A stretch of DNA of 64,000 nt from Hyphomicrobiales bacterium (lineage in GTDB: Bacteria > Pseudomonadota > Alphaproteobacteria > Rhizobiales > Rhizobiaceae), in assembly GCA_900472625.1 (NCBI GenBank), contig UCIT01000004.1, positions 1 through 64,000 on the forward strand. The letters are read 5' to 3'. Both the position numbers and the translations under genes were made by a program. Below, piece by piece: positions 34,733-42,865 of this stretch. Every line of letters begins with the position of its first letter. Within the stretch, counting starts at the first letter, position 1. The notes under the pieces are model-generated. The model did not search any database. It was not told the DNA's origin and was given only the letters and a program-made list of their open reading frames with translations.

Positions 34733-35367
34733 GACCGATCGCCAAGCGCCCCGACTTTCGACAAGGCTTTTCGCAGGGTGAAATCTGCTCCGCGTTGCGC
34801 GGTGGACCCTTTCAAGTTGCCCCGGAACACAGTGCGGGATACCTCGTCTACCGCGCTCGCGAGGTGTTCAAGGACATCTGCGCCTCGATCTACGATCGCT
34901 TCGAGCAGTGCAACGAAAACGCCCATTCCACTGGCAAGGGCTTCCTCACGCTGCAAACGCTCGGCGACGGCATCGAAGCTCGGTAAAGTCTCGTAGCGTA
35001 CTGTGATCAGTATCTCAGAGCTTACGATAAAGCCCGCAGGGGACAGTTCGGCGTGCTCTGTCGTCGCCTATCCAATCACAGGAGCACTTAAATAGAGACG
35101 GTCGCCAGATTTTGACAACCGGCTTGTCACCTCGATCTCACTCAACGCTTCCTTGGTTGGCACTTTCACCTTCGCGCGGCGCTCGACGAATTCGATCTCC
35201 TCGGAGTTGGGATTGATGAGGTCTAGCCATATGACGTGGCCAGGCAAGTCTTCGTTGAGCCCACCGGGTCTGACGGTACCTTCGGCATCACGGTATATGT
35301 TCAGCACTGAAGGCTCCAACGCAATTGATTGTCACGAGGCGATCGTCCAGCGTTACCTTGGCTCGAC

Positions 35368-35583
35368 CTACCAATTACCCGGATCGGCCGTCTGGTCGGT
35401 GGCGGCGAACTTATTCGCGCCATCGCGGTCGAGTTCCAGCCTCCCCGCAATGCCGGCAGCGTCCGTAACAACAAAAGTGGTTGGCGGGGGCTCATTCATC
35501 ATTTTCTGGTAGGTGAGCAACGCCGCTTCTTCATGGGTATCCGCATCTATTTGGTATTCAACGGTTACAGAGAATTTTGGCAT
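35368..35583 (-). CDS. Small conserved protein (71 aa), MPxYxVT family copy 1
   Basis: The product starts MPKFSVTVEYQIDADTHEEA, a strand followed by a helix, then PTTFVVTDAAG. It resembles the 70-aa product at 54815-55027 (MPFYRVTSHSLLVEAVNPLE, PTDFQVVGPD), so the two are probably distant paralogues. No known function. Confidence 0.6.
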   Translation of the reverse strand: MPKFSVTVEYQIDADTHEEAALLTYQKMMNEPPPTTFVVTDAAGIAGRLELDRDGANKFAATDQTADPGNW

Positions 35584-35811
35584 GAGATCTCCTTTGAAAC
35601 TACATGATAAGGTAGCGCCTTCGCTAGCTGAAACCAGCGATTCTCGCGAAAGGTATCAAAAGGCGGTCAAATCAATCGGCCGGACAATAAATTCGGCTAT
35701 CCCGTTTTCAGTGGAACGGTATCGTCTAGCGAAACGTCCTCGTGATGATGCAAGACGTCAAGAGTCCGACGTTGTACCGGCCTCTTGACGTGGCATGACA
35801 AGCTTACTGCA

Positions 35812-36120
35812 TCAGTTGTTGTGGGCGGTGCAGGCCTCGTCTTCCGGCGTTGCATTGCTTTTGCCGCCTTGCGTCTGGAGTTTTCCGTCTCCAGCGCTGC
35901 TTGCGGGATTGGCACACTTGGTTTTATCCATTTTCATAGTGCTGCCCGTTGAGGACGAATCAACCGCTTTTGGACTCTTCATGTCGGAATTTGCACCGCC
36001 TCCGGTATCAGTCTGACTCTTGTCCATGGTCGACCCTGCCGGGGCGGGATTGGACTGTGCAAAAGCAGATGTTGCCATTCCGATGGCGAGGATGGCTGTA
36101 GCGACGATCTTAAAACGCAT
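35812..36120 (-). CDS. Small exported protein with Ser/Thr-rich low-complexity body
   Basis: The 102-aa product has a signal peptide (MRFKIVATAILAIGMATSAF, cut after AFAQ). The rest is low complexity with KSQTDTGGGANSDMKSPKAV and two Cys late in the chain. AAGGAGG precedes the ATG. Proteins of this type are common and uncharacterised in rhizobia; it is probably periplasmic. Confidence 0.7.
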   Translation of the reverse strand: MRFKIVATAILAIGMATSAFAQSNPAPAGSTMDKSQTDTGGGANSDMKSPKAVDSSSTGSTMKMDKTKCANPASSAGDGKLQTQGGKSNATPEDEACTAHNN

Positions 36121-36379
36121 TGTTTCCTCCTTGGATGATGCGCAGTTTACGGACGCTAATTAAGGCGAGGTGTGGTTGTTCCTCTGATTTATTGGAAACG
36201 CCGGGATAATTAAGCTCCATGTTCCGCTTGCCCGGTCGGAAACCCAGGCTAGGGAATCGTCAGCGCACGAAGCGTTTCACTTTCGATGCAAGTTCTTCCC
36301 GCAGGTCAGAAAACTCAATGAAAATAACCCTGCACGTCGGCCACGGGCTCAAGGTTCCCAGAGTGCCAACCGCTGCGCC

Positions 36380-36590
36380 TGACGATCGACTTCGGGCGCC
36401 GGTTTCGAACGAAATTGCAAGATGGCTGAGTCGGCACATGCGTATGTGCGCGGCAGCGTGATCACAGCGTTGATGCTGGAATGCATGATCGGCGGTTACA
36501 AAGGGCTTTACCGCACATGCCGATGGGACCACCAGGGGTATGCCAGGAACCGTCAAGGCGCTGATGCGGCAGGCAGCAAGTTATACGGGT
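36380..36590 (+). pseudogene. Remnant of a DUF2252 gene
   Basis: Three fragments match the intact DUF2252 protein encoded at 42866-44062. PDDRLRAPVSNEIAR matches its start, MAESAHAYVRGS is identical to its next segment, and VITALMLECMIGGY plus GMPGTVKALMRQAAS (in another frame) match residues about 115-150. The region between HAYVRGS and VITALML is deleted and at least two frame changes separate the rest. It lies on the opposite strand to the intact copy. Confidence 0.75.
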
Positions 36591-36596
36591 TGCGCC

Positions 36597-36848
36597 TTAT
36601 GATGGTGTCCCAGGCGTCGTTTCTCCATCTCCCCTGCGCAGACGGCGCAACCTGTCTAGGTTAGTCCTAGCGCTGGAAACACGAGCAGCTGACATGTCGC
36701 AACTCTTGGACAGCATAACCAGAAGCTCTTCACCCTCGTTCAACGATATCACGCCGCGAGTGGCTAACCGGTCGACCAAGAAAAGTAGAGCGCCCTCAGC
36801 CGCAAGCGCGCGCCGTCTCATTTCCTTCTCGTAGGTTTTCTCAGCCAT
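36597..36848 (-). CDS. Small helical protein (83 aa) with a decayed paralogue at 49.3 kb
   Basis: The product MAEKTYEKEMRRRALAAEGA... is predicted helical with LNEGEELLVMLSKSCDMSAA and a basic tail. ATG 36848 is chosen because GGAGGA precedes it. A nucleotide-level copy with frameshifts lies at 49285-49522. A GGAAC-N17-GTT promoter starts 20 bases upstream. Function unknown, stress-linked by promoter. Confidence 0.65.
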   Translation of the reverse strand: MAEKTYEKEMRRRALAAEGALLFLVDRLATRGVISLNEGEELLVMLSKSCDMSAARVSSARTNLDRLRRLRRGDGETTPGTPS

Positions 36849-36867
36849 GTCGTCCTCCGTAGCGGAC

Positions 36868-36892
36868 AACCATCATATGACGTGCTTGTTCC
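36868..36892 (-). promoter_or_regulatory. EcfG-type promoter of the 83-aa gene
   Basis: On the minus strand GGAAC, 17 bases, GTT. The predicted transcript would start about 12 bases before the ATG, just ahead of the ribosome site. Confidence 0.75.
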
Positions 36893-37189
36893 CTGCGGAA
36901 TTCGGGATCGGAGCGTCGTGACGGCGGGGGCCACGCCTCAAGTGGCGATTGCAGGCGGCCACGTAAGTTGCTCTTGCGATCACACCGGCACGGTCGCTGC
37001 CAGCGCGAACTCCCGCGAGAGACACTGCGCCCATCCGAGACGGCATTCGCGTCCCCCGTTCGGACCGCCGCCGAGAACACGCGACGACGTTCCCGAAAAG
37101 GCGGGTGCGCTCGGCGCAACAGCGACATGGTGGATGTGGTCTGCAAGGCAACATAATCGAGACAATGTCCTATGAGACCGGGAGGAATG

Positions 37190-37285
37190 GTAACACACGT
37201 GCTTCCTGCTGGACCCCAGCCACAACAACGTTGAGGCTGTCTGCCACGGCCCGGGAACGCGGTCGGCCACCGATGTGATTACAAC
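37190..37285 (+). pseudogene. C-terminal remnant of a VOC-family gene
   Basis: The plus strand encodes CFLLDPSHNNVEAVCHGPGT and RSATDVITTR, nearly identical to the end of the VOC protein at 50438-50842 (CFLLDPSGNNVEAVYHGPGT). No upstream part of the gene is present. It lies between the 83-aa gene and the Crp-type gene. Confidence 0.75.
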
Positions 37286-37316
37286 GCGGCCACCTCTCTG
37301 TGGCAGCATGGCCGGG

Positions 37317-38036
37317 TCAACGGGGCTCCACTCGCAGGCTGAGGTAGGTCTGATCGAAGCCCGCAATTTCGCAAAGGCGCGGCCAATCCTTGATCGTTAC
37401 GGTGCGCGCATCCCACGCAAAAGCCTCCTGGCGTCGAAGAGCCTGTAGCGTTTTGTTCGCATGGACAAGGGAAATACCCACCACGTCAGCCAGTTCTGCT
37501 TGGGTCAGGGCGAGCTGAAACGACCAGCCATCCACCTTGCCTACTGTCCGCAGTCGGACGTACAACTCACAGATGAGGTGGGCGATATGTGCCTGTTTTG
37601 ATCTCCGTCCCATCGAAGCAATCCACTCCCGATTGATCGCAGCGTCAACAATCGTGTTCAACCACAGCAGCCTTGTGAGATGTGGCATAGTTTCGGTCAG
37701 CCTTCTCAATTCTGTGTGGTCGGCGAAAGCAACACGGCACGGAGAAAGTGCGACAATACCGTGGTCGAGCTTGTGAAGCAAAAATGCGTGCAAATCGACG
37801 AAATCACCTGGCACCTGAAGAGCCGTGAACTGGCGTGTGCCGTCAGCCATTTGCTTGTAGCGGGCCGATAGGCCGTCAACCATAAGGGTACTATAGGTCG
37901 GCCGCTCACCCTCGCTCACGATGTCCTCGCCGGGCGCAAAAGTCCGGCCGATCTTGATGGTATCACGCAATCTGTCAGTCTCTTCGTCAGTAACCACGTC
38001 GCGGCTTTGAAGATTCATTAGAAGGGGTTCGATCAT
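37317..38036 (-). CDS. Crp/Fnr-family transcriptional regulator
   Basis: The 239-aa protein has an N-terminal cyclic-nucleotide-binding-like domain (GRTFAPGEDIVSEG, then LQVPGDFVDLHAFLL) and a C-terminal winged helix with LTQAELADVVGISLVHANKT, the recognition helix. It lacks the N-terminal Cys set of Fnr, so it is not an oxygen-sensing Fnr. The ATG at 38036 is preceded by AAAAGAG; the ATG at 38057 has no ribosome site. A broken near-copy of the N-terminus lies at 5345-5488. Confidence 0.88.
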   Translation of the reverse strand: MIEPLLMNLQSRDVVTDEETDRLRDTIKIGRTFAPGEDIVSEGERPTYSTLMVDGLSARYKQMADGTRQFTALQVPGDFVDLHAFLLHKLDHGIVALSPCRVAFADHTELRRLTETMPHLTRLLWLNTIVDAAINREWIASMGRRSKQAHIAHLICELYVRLRTVGKVDGWSFQLALTQAELADVVGISLVHANKTLQALRRQEAFAWDARTVTIKDWPRLCEIAGFDQTYLSLRVEPR

Positions 38037-38117
38037 ATTGGTCTCTTTTAATGTCATCTACAAAAGGATGGCGATCTGCACCAGACGAGGACAACTCTAA
38101 GCAGCGCTGGTTACCAG

Positions 38118-38366
38118 CTAAGGGTTTGGCAGAACCTCGTAACTAAATGTCAATGTCCCGATGGAGATCGCCCGCCCGCCATCGTCACGTACTTTAACGG
38201 TTATAACTCCGCGCCGCTCGTTGACGGTGAACTCATCACGCGCGATGTCCGTGAGGATGCGAGCGACCTGAAGCGACACTTCCGCCTCTGAAGACATCAG
38301 CTGTCCAACGTTGTCGGATAGGTCGCCATCTCCGTTGTGGAGATCGAAATAGAATCTGTCGCCCAT
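38118..38366 (-). CDS. DUF6894 family protein
   Basis: This 82-aa protein begins MGDRFYFDLHNGDG, the mark of DUF6894, and ends VKVRDDGGRAISIGTLTFSY. Two broken relatives occur at 5581 and 48988. It lies 81 bases from the Crp-type gene on the same strand and has its own EcfG-type promoter. The family is abundant in rhizobia; no function is known. Confidence 0.85.
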   Translation of the reverse strand: MGDRFYFDLHNGDGDLSDNVGQLMSSEAEVSLQVARILTDIARDEFTVNERRGVITVKVRDDGGRAISIGTLTFSYEVLPNP

Positions 38367-38397
38367 AGCAATCCCTGCTCAACTGTTACCCTGCGAA

Positions 38398-38422
38398 AAC
38401 GTGGCTTTCGTCCATGCGTTCC
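38398..38422 (-). promoter_or_regulatory. EcfG-type promoter of the DUF6894 gene
   Basis: On the minus strand GGAAC, 16 bases, CGTT, a full match to the EcfG pattern, ending 32 bases before the ATG. The Crp-type gene downstream could be transcribed from it too. Confidence 0.8.
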
Positions 38423-38514
38423 AGGGATTTCGCCGATTTTCGAGCTTCTGTGTAAAAGTTAAATGCGCTGCTCGCCCAACATCGTAATCTTGGAAGAAAG
38501 CTAGGAGGACTGAT

Positions 38515-38685
38515 ATGGCTGACACCATAAGGGAAAGTTTTACGCAAGAGGAACGTCGCCAAGCATTGGAGACGACAACCCAAATGGCAAAACAAAAGAT
38601 GGATGCCGACAGGCAAGCGCGTGATGATAAAACACGTAGGCTTCGGCAGGCCAGGCTTGCCGCTGAAATTCAGGGCACCCGCTAG
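38515..38685 (+). CDS. Small helical protein, ARDAKTxRLRxxRLA family (copy 3)
   Basis: AGGAGG precedes the ATG by six bases. The 56-aa product MADTIRESFTQEERRQALET... ends in ARDDKTRRLRQARLAAE and IQGTR. It is the third member of the family seen at 5067 and 11152. It is divergent from the DUF6894 gene. The stop codon lies inside an inverted repeat (ACCCGCTA/TAGCGGGT, 38677-38694). Confidence 0.7.
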   Translation: MADTIRESFTQEERRQALETTTQMAKQKMDADRQARDDKTRRLRQARLAAEIQGTR

Positions 38686-38694
38686 ATAGCGGGT
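38677..38694 (+). terminator. Inverted repeat over the stop codon of the 56-aa gene
   Basis: ACCCGCTA, a 2-base gap, then TAGCGGGT: perfect 8-base arms. No T run follows, so termination is uncertain. Confidence 0.35.
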
Positions 38695-38961
38695 AAGCCT
38701 CCGATACGCTATGCTTGCAGTAAAGACCGATTTCCTCCGGCAGCTGTGCATGCCTGTCCTTGGCACTGTCTCATCTTGGTGTTGGTTTAGCGGCCCACCG
38801 TCACGAACTCGCCGTGATCATCGGTTTCCGGGGCGTCAGCTTGACGATTAGCCGCTGTTCCCCGCCCGCGCACACCCCAGTGAAGGCTTGCGCTCGCTTT
38901 CCCACTCCGCAGGCGCGCTCGCTCATGTTGTGTCGCTAGTCGATAGTTCCTACTTGTTGAC

Positions 38962-40752
38962 TCACTTTAGGTAGAGCTCGACGACATGTGCACGCAGGAA
39001 TTCATCCCTTAAGGTCGCGGCAGGGTAGACAAAGTCGCCAAGCCCGGTGGTTAGCGTCACATCGGCATCGGAAAGGTTCGCCCGAAGTTGAAGGATTTTA
39101 TCGCCTAATTTCCAGTCGATAAATAAACACTGGTCGGGCGCTTCAATGATTTTTCCAGCGTAACCTTGCGCTGTCTCGAGCAACGGAATGATGCTTTCTT
39201 TTCGAAGCGCGAGAAGCTTTCGGATGAACTCAGCCCACGCCATTGCCCCTTGTGAGGCCGCCTGGTTCCAATTGATCTTGCTCGACAGGAAGGTGGACAT
39301 GCTATTCGGATCGGGTATGTCCGCAGCCGATCTTCCGGATGGAATGCCACCGAAATTTTCCGCTTCCTTGGGTCTATTTTCCCGGATCGCCTTTGCAATC
39401 TCACCATTGTAATCGGAGAAGAAGTGAAATGGCCTGAGAGACAGGTGCTCGTCGCCCATGAATAGCATCGGTATCTGGGGGGAAAGCAAAAGGATTTCGG
39501 TGAGAGCGCGGTAAAGCTGCCGATTGATCCCGAGATGCAAGCGATCGCCAAGTGCCCGGTTCCCCACCTGATCATGGTTTTGCAGGAAGTGAATAAAGGC
39601 GGTCGGAGGGAGTGCTTCGGTTGGCGGAGGGTTATCACTGAAAATCCCCTTGCCCGGTCGAAGGTAGCCATATGCCATCACCCGCCTGATCTGATCCCAG
39701 GTATCGTCCTTGAACGGCTCGTAACAGCCGGTGGCCTCTCCGGTGACGGCAACATGCACCGCATGGTGAAAGTCATCATTCCAGTCGGCTTTGTAATGCC
39801 TCCGGCCTGCAATTTCTTCCATGAGATCGGTACCGTTGGCGGGGTTTTCTGTGATGAGGTGAACATGCCGATCTGAGACCCGCTTTCGTACCTCTACCGC
39901 GATCTGCTCGAGAATATGGACGTCGCTTCCGTCTTCGATTTGATCGATGGCATCAAACCTCAACCCGTCCAGCCGAAATTCCTGAAGCCAGTAGAGGACG
40001 TTCTCAACAAAATAGCTGCGGACCTCCGGCTTCTCATAGGCGATTGCCGCACCCCATGGCGTCGGGGCATCTTTCCGGAAGAAACCGGGGGCATACCGGC
40101 CAAGGTAATTGCCCTCTGGTCCAAAGTGATTGTAGACGACATCCAGGAAAACCATGAGCCCGTGCCCATGTGCGGCGTCGATGAATGCCTTCAAGTCGTC
40201 TGGCGAACCATAGGCGTTATGGGGTGCAAATTGCAGTACGCCATCGTATCCCCACCCTCGAGTGCCAGGAAAGTGTGCCAGTGGCATGATCTCGACTGCT
40301 GTAATTCCAAGGTCGGCCAGCAGCGGCAGCATTGCCATCGCGGAACGAAAGGTCCCCTCCGTTGTCAGCGCTCCGATGTGAATTTCGTAGACAACCGTCT
40401 CCTCCCACGGTCGACCGCTCCATTCGGAATGCCGCCAGCAGTAGCTGTCCGGGTCTACAATTAAAGACGGGCCGTCCAGATTGTCGAGTTGTAGACGGGA
40501 TGCAGGATCACCAACGGCCGTGCCATCCGCCAGCACAAACTGATAGCGAGCGCCAATGTTGGCATCGACGTCAACGATATGCCACCCATCCTCGGATCGT
40601 TGCATGGAAATATCGGCTCCGTCCAACTCTAGCCCGACCGCCGCCTCTGCAGGAGCCCAAAGTTGAAAGCGGGTTTTCCCGCCCCGCACTGAAACGGGTC
40701 CCCACCGTTGGCCTAAAGGCAGCGTCGTCTGGTTAATCGTCTCAATGTTCAT
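38962..40752 (-). CDS. treZ: Malto-oligosyltrehalose trehalohydrolase
   Basis: The 596-aa enzyme has an N-terminal beta domain (FQLWAPAEAAVGLEL) and a GH13 barrel: DVVYNHFGPEGNY, the nucleophile Asp267 in LDGLRFDAIDQI, the acid Glu302 in HLITENPANG, and FLQNHDQVGNRA. It releases trehalose from maltooligosyl-trehalose, the second step of the TreY-TreZ pathway. TreY and the glycogen-debranching partner are not in this window. The ATG at 40752 follows GGGTAGGGGC; the longer frame is unsupported. Trehalose is an osmoprotectant, in keeping with the stress theme. Confidence 0.95.
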   Translation of the reverse strand: MNIETINQTTLPLGQRWGPVSVRGGKTRFQLWAPAEAAVGLELDGADISMQRSEDGWHIVDVDANIGARYQFVLADGTAVGDPASRLQLDNLDGPSLIVDPDSYCWRHSEWSGRPWEETVVYEIHIGALTTEGTFRSAMAMLPLLADLGITAVEIMPLAHFPGTRGWGYDGVLQFAPHNAYGSPDDLKAFIDAAHGHGLMVFLDVVYNHFGPEGNYLGRYAPGFFRKDAPTPWGAAIAYEKPEVRSYFVENVLYWLQEFRLDGLRFDAIDQIEDGSDVHILEQIAVEVRKRVSDRHVHLITENPANGTDLMEEIAGRRHYKADWNDDFHHAVHVAVTGEATGCYEPFKDDTWDQIRRVMAYGYLRPGKGIFSDNPPPTEALPPTAFIHFLQNHDQVGNRALGDRLHLGINRQLYRALTEILLLSPQIPMLFMGDEHLSLRPFHFFSDYNGEIAKAIRENRPKEAENFGGIPSGRSAADIPDPNSMSTFLSSKINWNQAASQGAMAWAEFIRKLLALRKESIIPLLETAQGYAGKIIEAPDQCLFIDWKLGDKILQLRANLSDADVTLTTGLGDFVYPAATLRDEFLRAHVVELYLK

Positions 40753-40903
40753 CTTGATAGCCCCTACCCAGCGCCCACTCAGATTGGCGACCCAGTGATG
40801 TGTCGTGATTGTTTGAGGCAAGCAATGAGACGACGTAGGTGCTCATTGCAATCAGCATGACCTGACGGGCGGTCAGCCCGCAGGGCATCCAAGAAAATGC
40901 AGG

Positions 40904-42709
40904 TTACTCGGCGGCATGCTTTCGCTCGAACGTTCCGACGAGTTGACCCTCCGCCAAGATATGACCTTGAATGGCTTTCAACACCTCCTCCCGTTTCGCA
41001 CCGGCTTCGACGCCGAGCGTCTCACTATCGATCGCGAAAACTTGGAAGTGATAATGGTGAGCAGGATCGCCGACAGGTGGCTTGGGGCCGGTATAGCCGA
41101 TTGACCCTCGGCTATTCGCACCCTGCTTCATGCCTTTGGGATCTTGCAAAACCGGAGAGCCGGGAATGCCTTCCCGCAGCTTCGTTATCGTCGCCGGGAC
41201 GTCGAAAGCAACCCAGTGTGTGAACGGCTTGGGGCTTGCGGCGTCAGGGTCGTCGACAATCAAGACGAAGGACTTGGTGCCTGCTGGCGTTCCTGCCCAC
41301 TCTAGTGAAGGTGACGCATCGTCTCCATCGGCCGAATATTGCGCCGGGATCGGCCCATCTTTCGGGAATGCGCTCGTCACGCTTATTTGATCAGAAGACC
41401 TGGCGTCAGCAAGATCGATGGCTATCTTGGAAGGCGGCGTGTCTGGTAGGATATTTGGAATCGCCTTCGCTGCCGCTGTGTCTTTGACAGCTCCGCTGTA
41501 TGTCACCTTGTAAATGACGCCGTTGCTGTCGTCGGCGACGAAGAGGGAACCGTCGCTGCCCGTCGCTATTCCGGTCAACCGCCCGAGATAGCCGTATTTG
41601 CCATTATCCTGTTTCAGCAAAAATCCTTCCAGAAACTTTTCGAAGGCGACAGGCTTTCCATTTTCGAAGTTCACCCGCATGACTTCGTAACCACTGGGCG
41701 GACGACGGTTCCATGATCCCCGCATGGCGACAAATGCGTCACCACGATAGTCGGCCGGGAACGCTTTACCATTGTAGAACGCCATCTGCATGGGCGCGCT
41801 ATGAGCGGTGTAACCCAGAGTCGGCTCGGAAGACTGCTTTGCCCACTGCTCGAGAGTGACACCCTCGGGAGGGTTGATATGTGGATTGATTCCGCTCATC
41901 CCGTAGACGTAAGGCCAACCGTATTTCTTGCCCTGTTCGATGTGGTTCAGTTCTTCGATTTGGACCTCATCGCCAAGCCAATCGATCCCATGGTCCATAC
42001 CGTATAGGGCACCCTTCGAGGGCTCCCAGGCAAACCCGATCGTGTTTCGCAGGCCGGACGCAAAGATTGAACGCGTTTTACCGTCTTTGCTAACGCGCAA
42101 GATCGTCGCATTCTCGGGATTGTCTTCCTGACACTCGTTGCATGTGCTGCCGACAGAGATATAGAGCATTCCGTCCGGCCCGACATTTATCGTCCGGTTG
42201 GCGTGCTGTCCCGCATCCGGCAAATCGTTGATGATCCGGCTTAACGGTCCAAACGTCCCGTCTGGGTTGATCGAGGCGCTGTAGACGTCGTGGATGGTCA
42301 CCAGAAACACGGTGTCGCCGTCGATCGCGACACCATGCATATTCGGGCGACTTGCCACGGTTTTCACCTCGTCAGCGCGTCCATCGGAGTTGGTGTCCTT
42401 GAGCATCACCACGTCACCGACAGTACGCCGCGTCGCATAAACGGTTCCGTCAGCGGAGACAGCAAGCATCCTCGGATTGATTAGTTCACGGGCGTAGACT
42501 TGAACCTTGAAACCTTGCGGCACCTTGAGAAGGCTTGTGAGCTTGTCGTCGTCAGTGACAGACAGCTTCTCAGGCTCAAGGATTGAGCCTTCGATTGTGA
42601 CGTCGGACGCAATACCAACCGCGCCTTTCACCTGAGCATGACATAGCTGCGGCAAGACGAGGGTTGAGACCACGAGCGACATGTAAAGTCCGGATTTCTG
42701 AAGCGCCAT
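40904..42709 (-). CDS. Exported sugar dehydrogenase-like beta-propeller fused to a YbhB/PEBP domain
   Basis: The 601-aa protein starts with a signal peptide (MALQKSGLYMSLVVSTLVLP, cut after CHAQ). Residues about 55-425 form a PQQ-type sorbosone/glucose dehydrogenase propeller (VYARELINPRMLAVSADGTV, GLRNTIGFAWEP, KKYGWPYVYG, GSWNRRPPSGYEV). From about 445 a YbhB/YbcL (Raf-kinase-inhibitor-like) domain follows, with VDDPDAASPKPFTHW and GYTGPKPPVGDPAHHYHF. The fusion is unusual. It is presumably periplasmic, oxidising a sugar or binding one. GGGGAACAC precedes ATG 42709. Confidence 0.88.
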   Translation of the reverse strand: MALQKSGLYMSLVVSTLVLPQLCHAQVKGAVGIASDVTIEGSILEPEKLSVTDDDKLTSLLKVPQGFKVQVYARELINPRMLAVSADGTVYATRRTVGDVVMLKDTNSDGRADEVKTVASRPNMHGVAIDGDTVFLVTIHDVYSASINPDGTFGPLSRIINDLPDAGQHANRTINVGPDGMLYISVGSTCNECQEDNPENATILRVSKDGKTRSIFASGLRNTIGFAWEPSKGALYGMDHGIDWLGDEVQIEELNHIEQGKKYGWPYVYGMSGINPHINPPEGVTLEQWAKQSSEPTLGYTAHSAPMQMAFYNGKAFPADYRGDAFVAMRGSWNRRPPSGYEVMRVNFENGKPVAFEKFLEGFLLKQDNGKYGYLGRLTGIATGSDGSLFVADDSNGVIYKVTYSGAVKDTAAAKAIPNILPDTPPSKIAIDLADARSSDQISVTSAFPKDGPIPAQYSADGDDASPSLEWAGTPAGTKSFVLIVDDPDAASPKPFTHWVAFDVPATITKLREGIPGSPVLQDPKGMKQGANSRGSIGYTGPKPPVGDPAHHYHFQVFAIDSETLGVEAGAKREEVLKAIQGHILAEGQLVGTFERKHAAE

Positions 42710-42759
42710 GTGTTCCCCCGATCCCCAGCCCAAACAATCTTGTTCCGAGGTAGGACGTG

Positions 42760-42784
42760 AACCTCCATGCGCTGGGAAAGTTCC
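42760..42784 (-). promoter_or_regulatory. EcfG-type promoter of the dehydrogenase-PEBP gene
   Basis: On the minus strand GGAAC, 17 bases, GTT, ending about 50 bases before the ATG. Confidence 0.7.
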
Positions 42785-42865
42785 CTTGAGGAGCGGAGCG
42801 AAATGCTGGCGAGATGGACGTCGGATCACGCTCGACTGGAAACCCAAGCTCTCAGCACGGCGAGC

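Larger units (their letters stand above)
31724..35307 (-). pseudogene. corA: corA magnesium transporter gene, split by IS21 element and carrying an in-frame stop
   Basis: Two minus-strand pieces, 35307-34725 and 32118-31724, join perfectly into a CorA-type protein once the IS and one target copy are removed; the junction reads DRSSKARDVLLG in frame. The C-terminal piece keeps the GVWGMNF motif (GMN) and two membrane helices ending WFWRKGWF. The reconstructed length of about 325 aa is normal for CorA. Independently, codon 80 or so is TAG (35068-35070), after LYLSAPVIG, with the homologous frame continuing straight past it. The start is a GTG after GGAG. So the gene is doubly inactivated. Confidence 0.9.
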
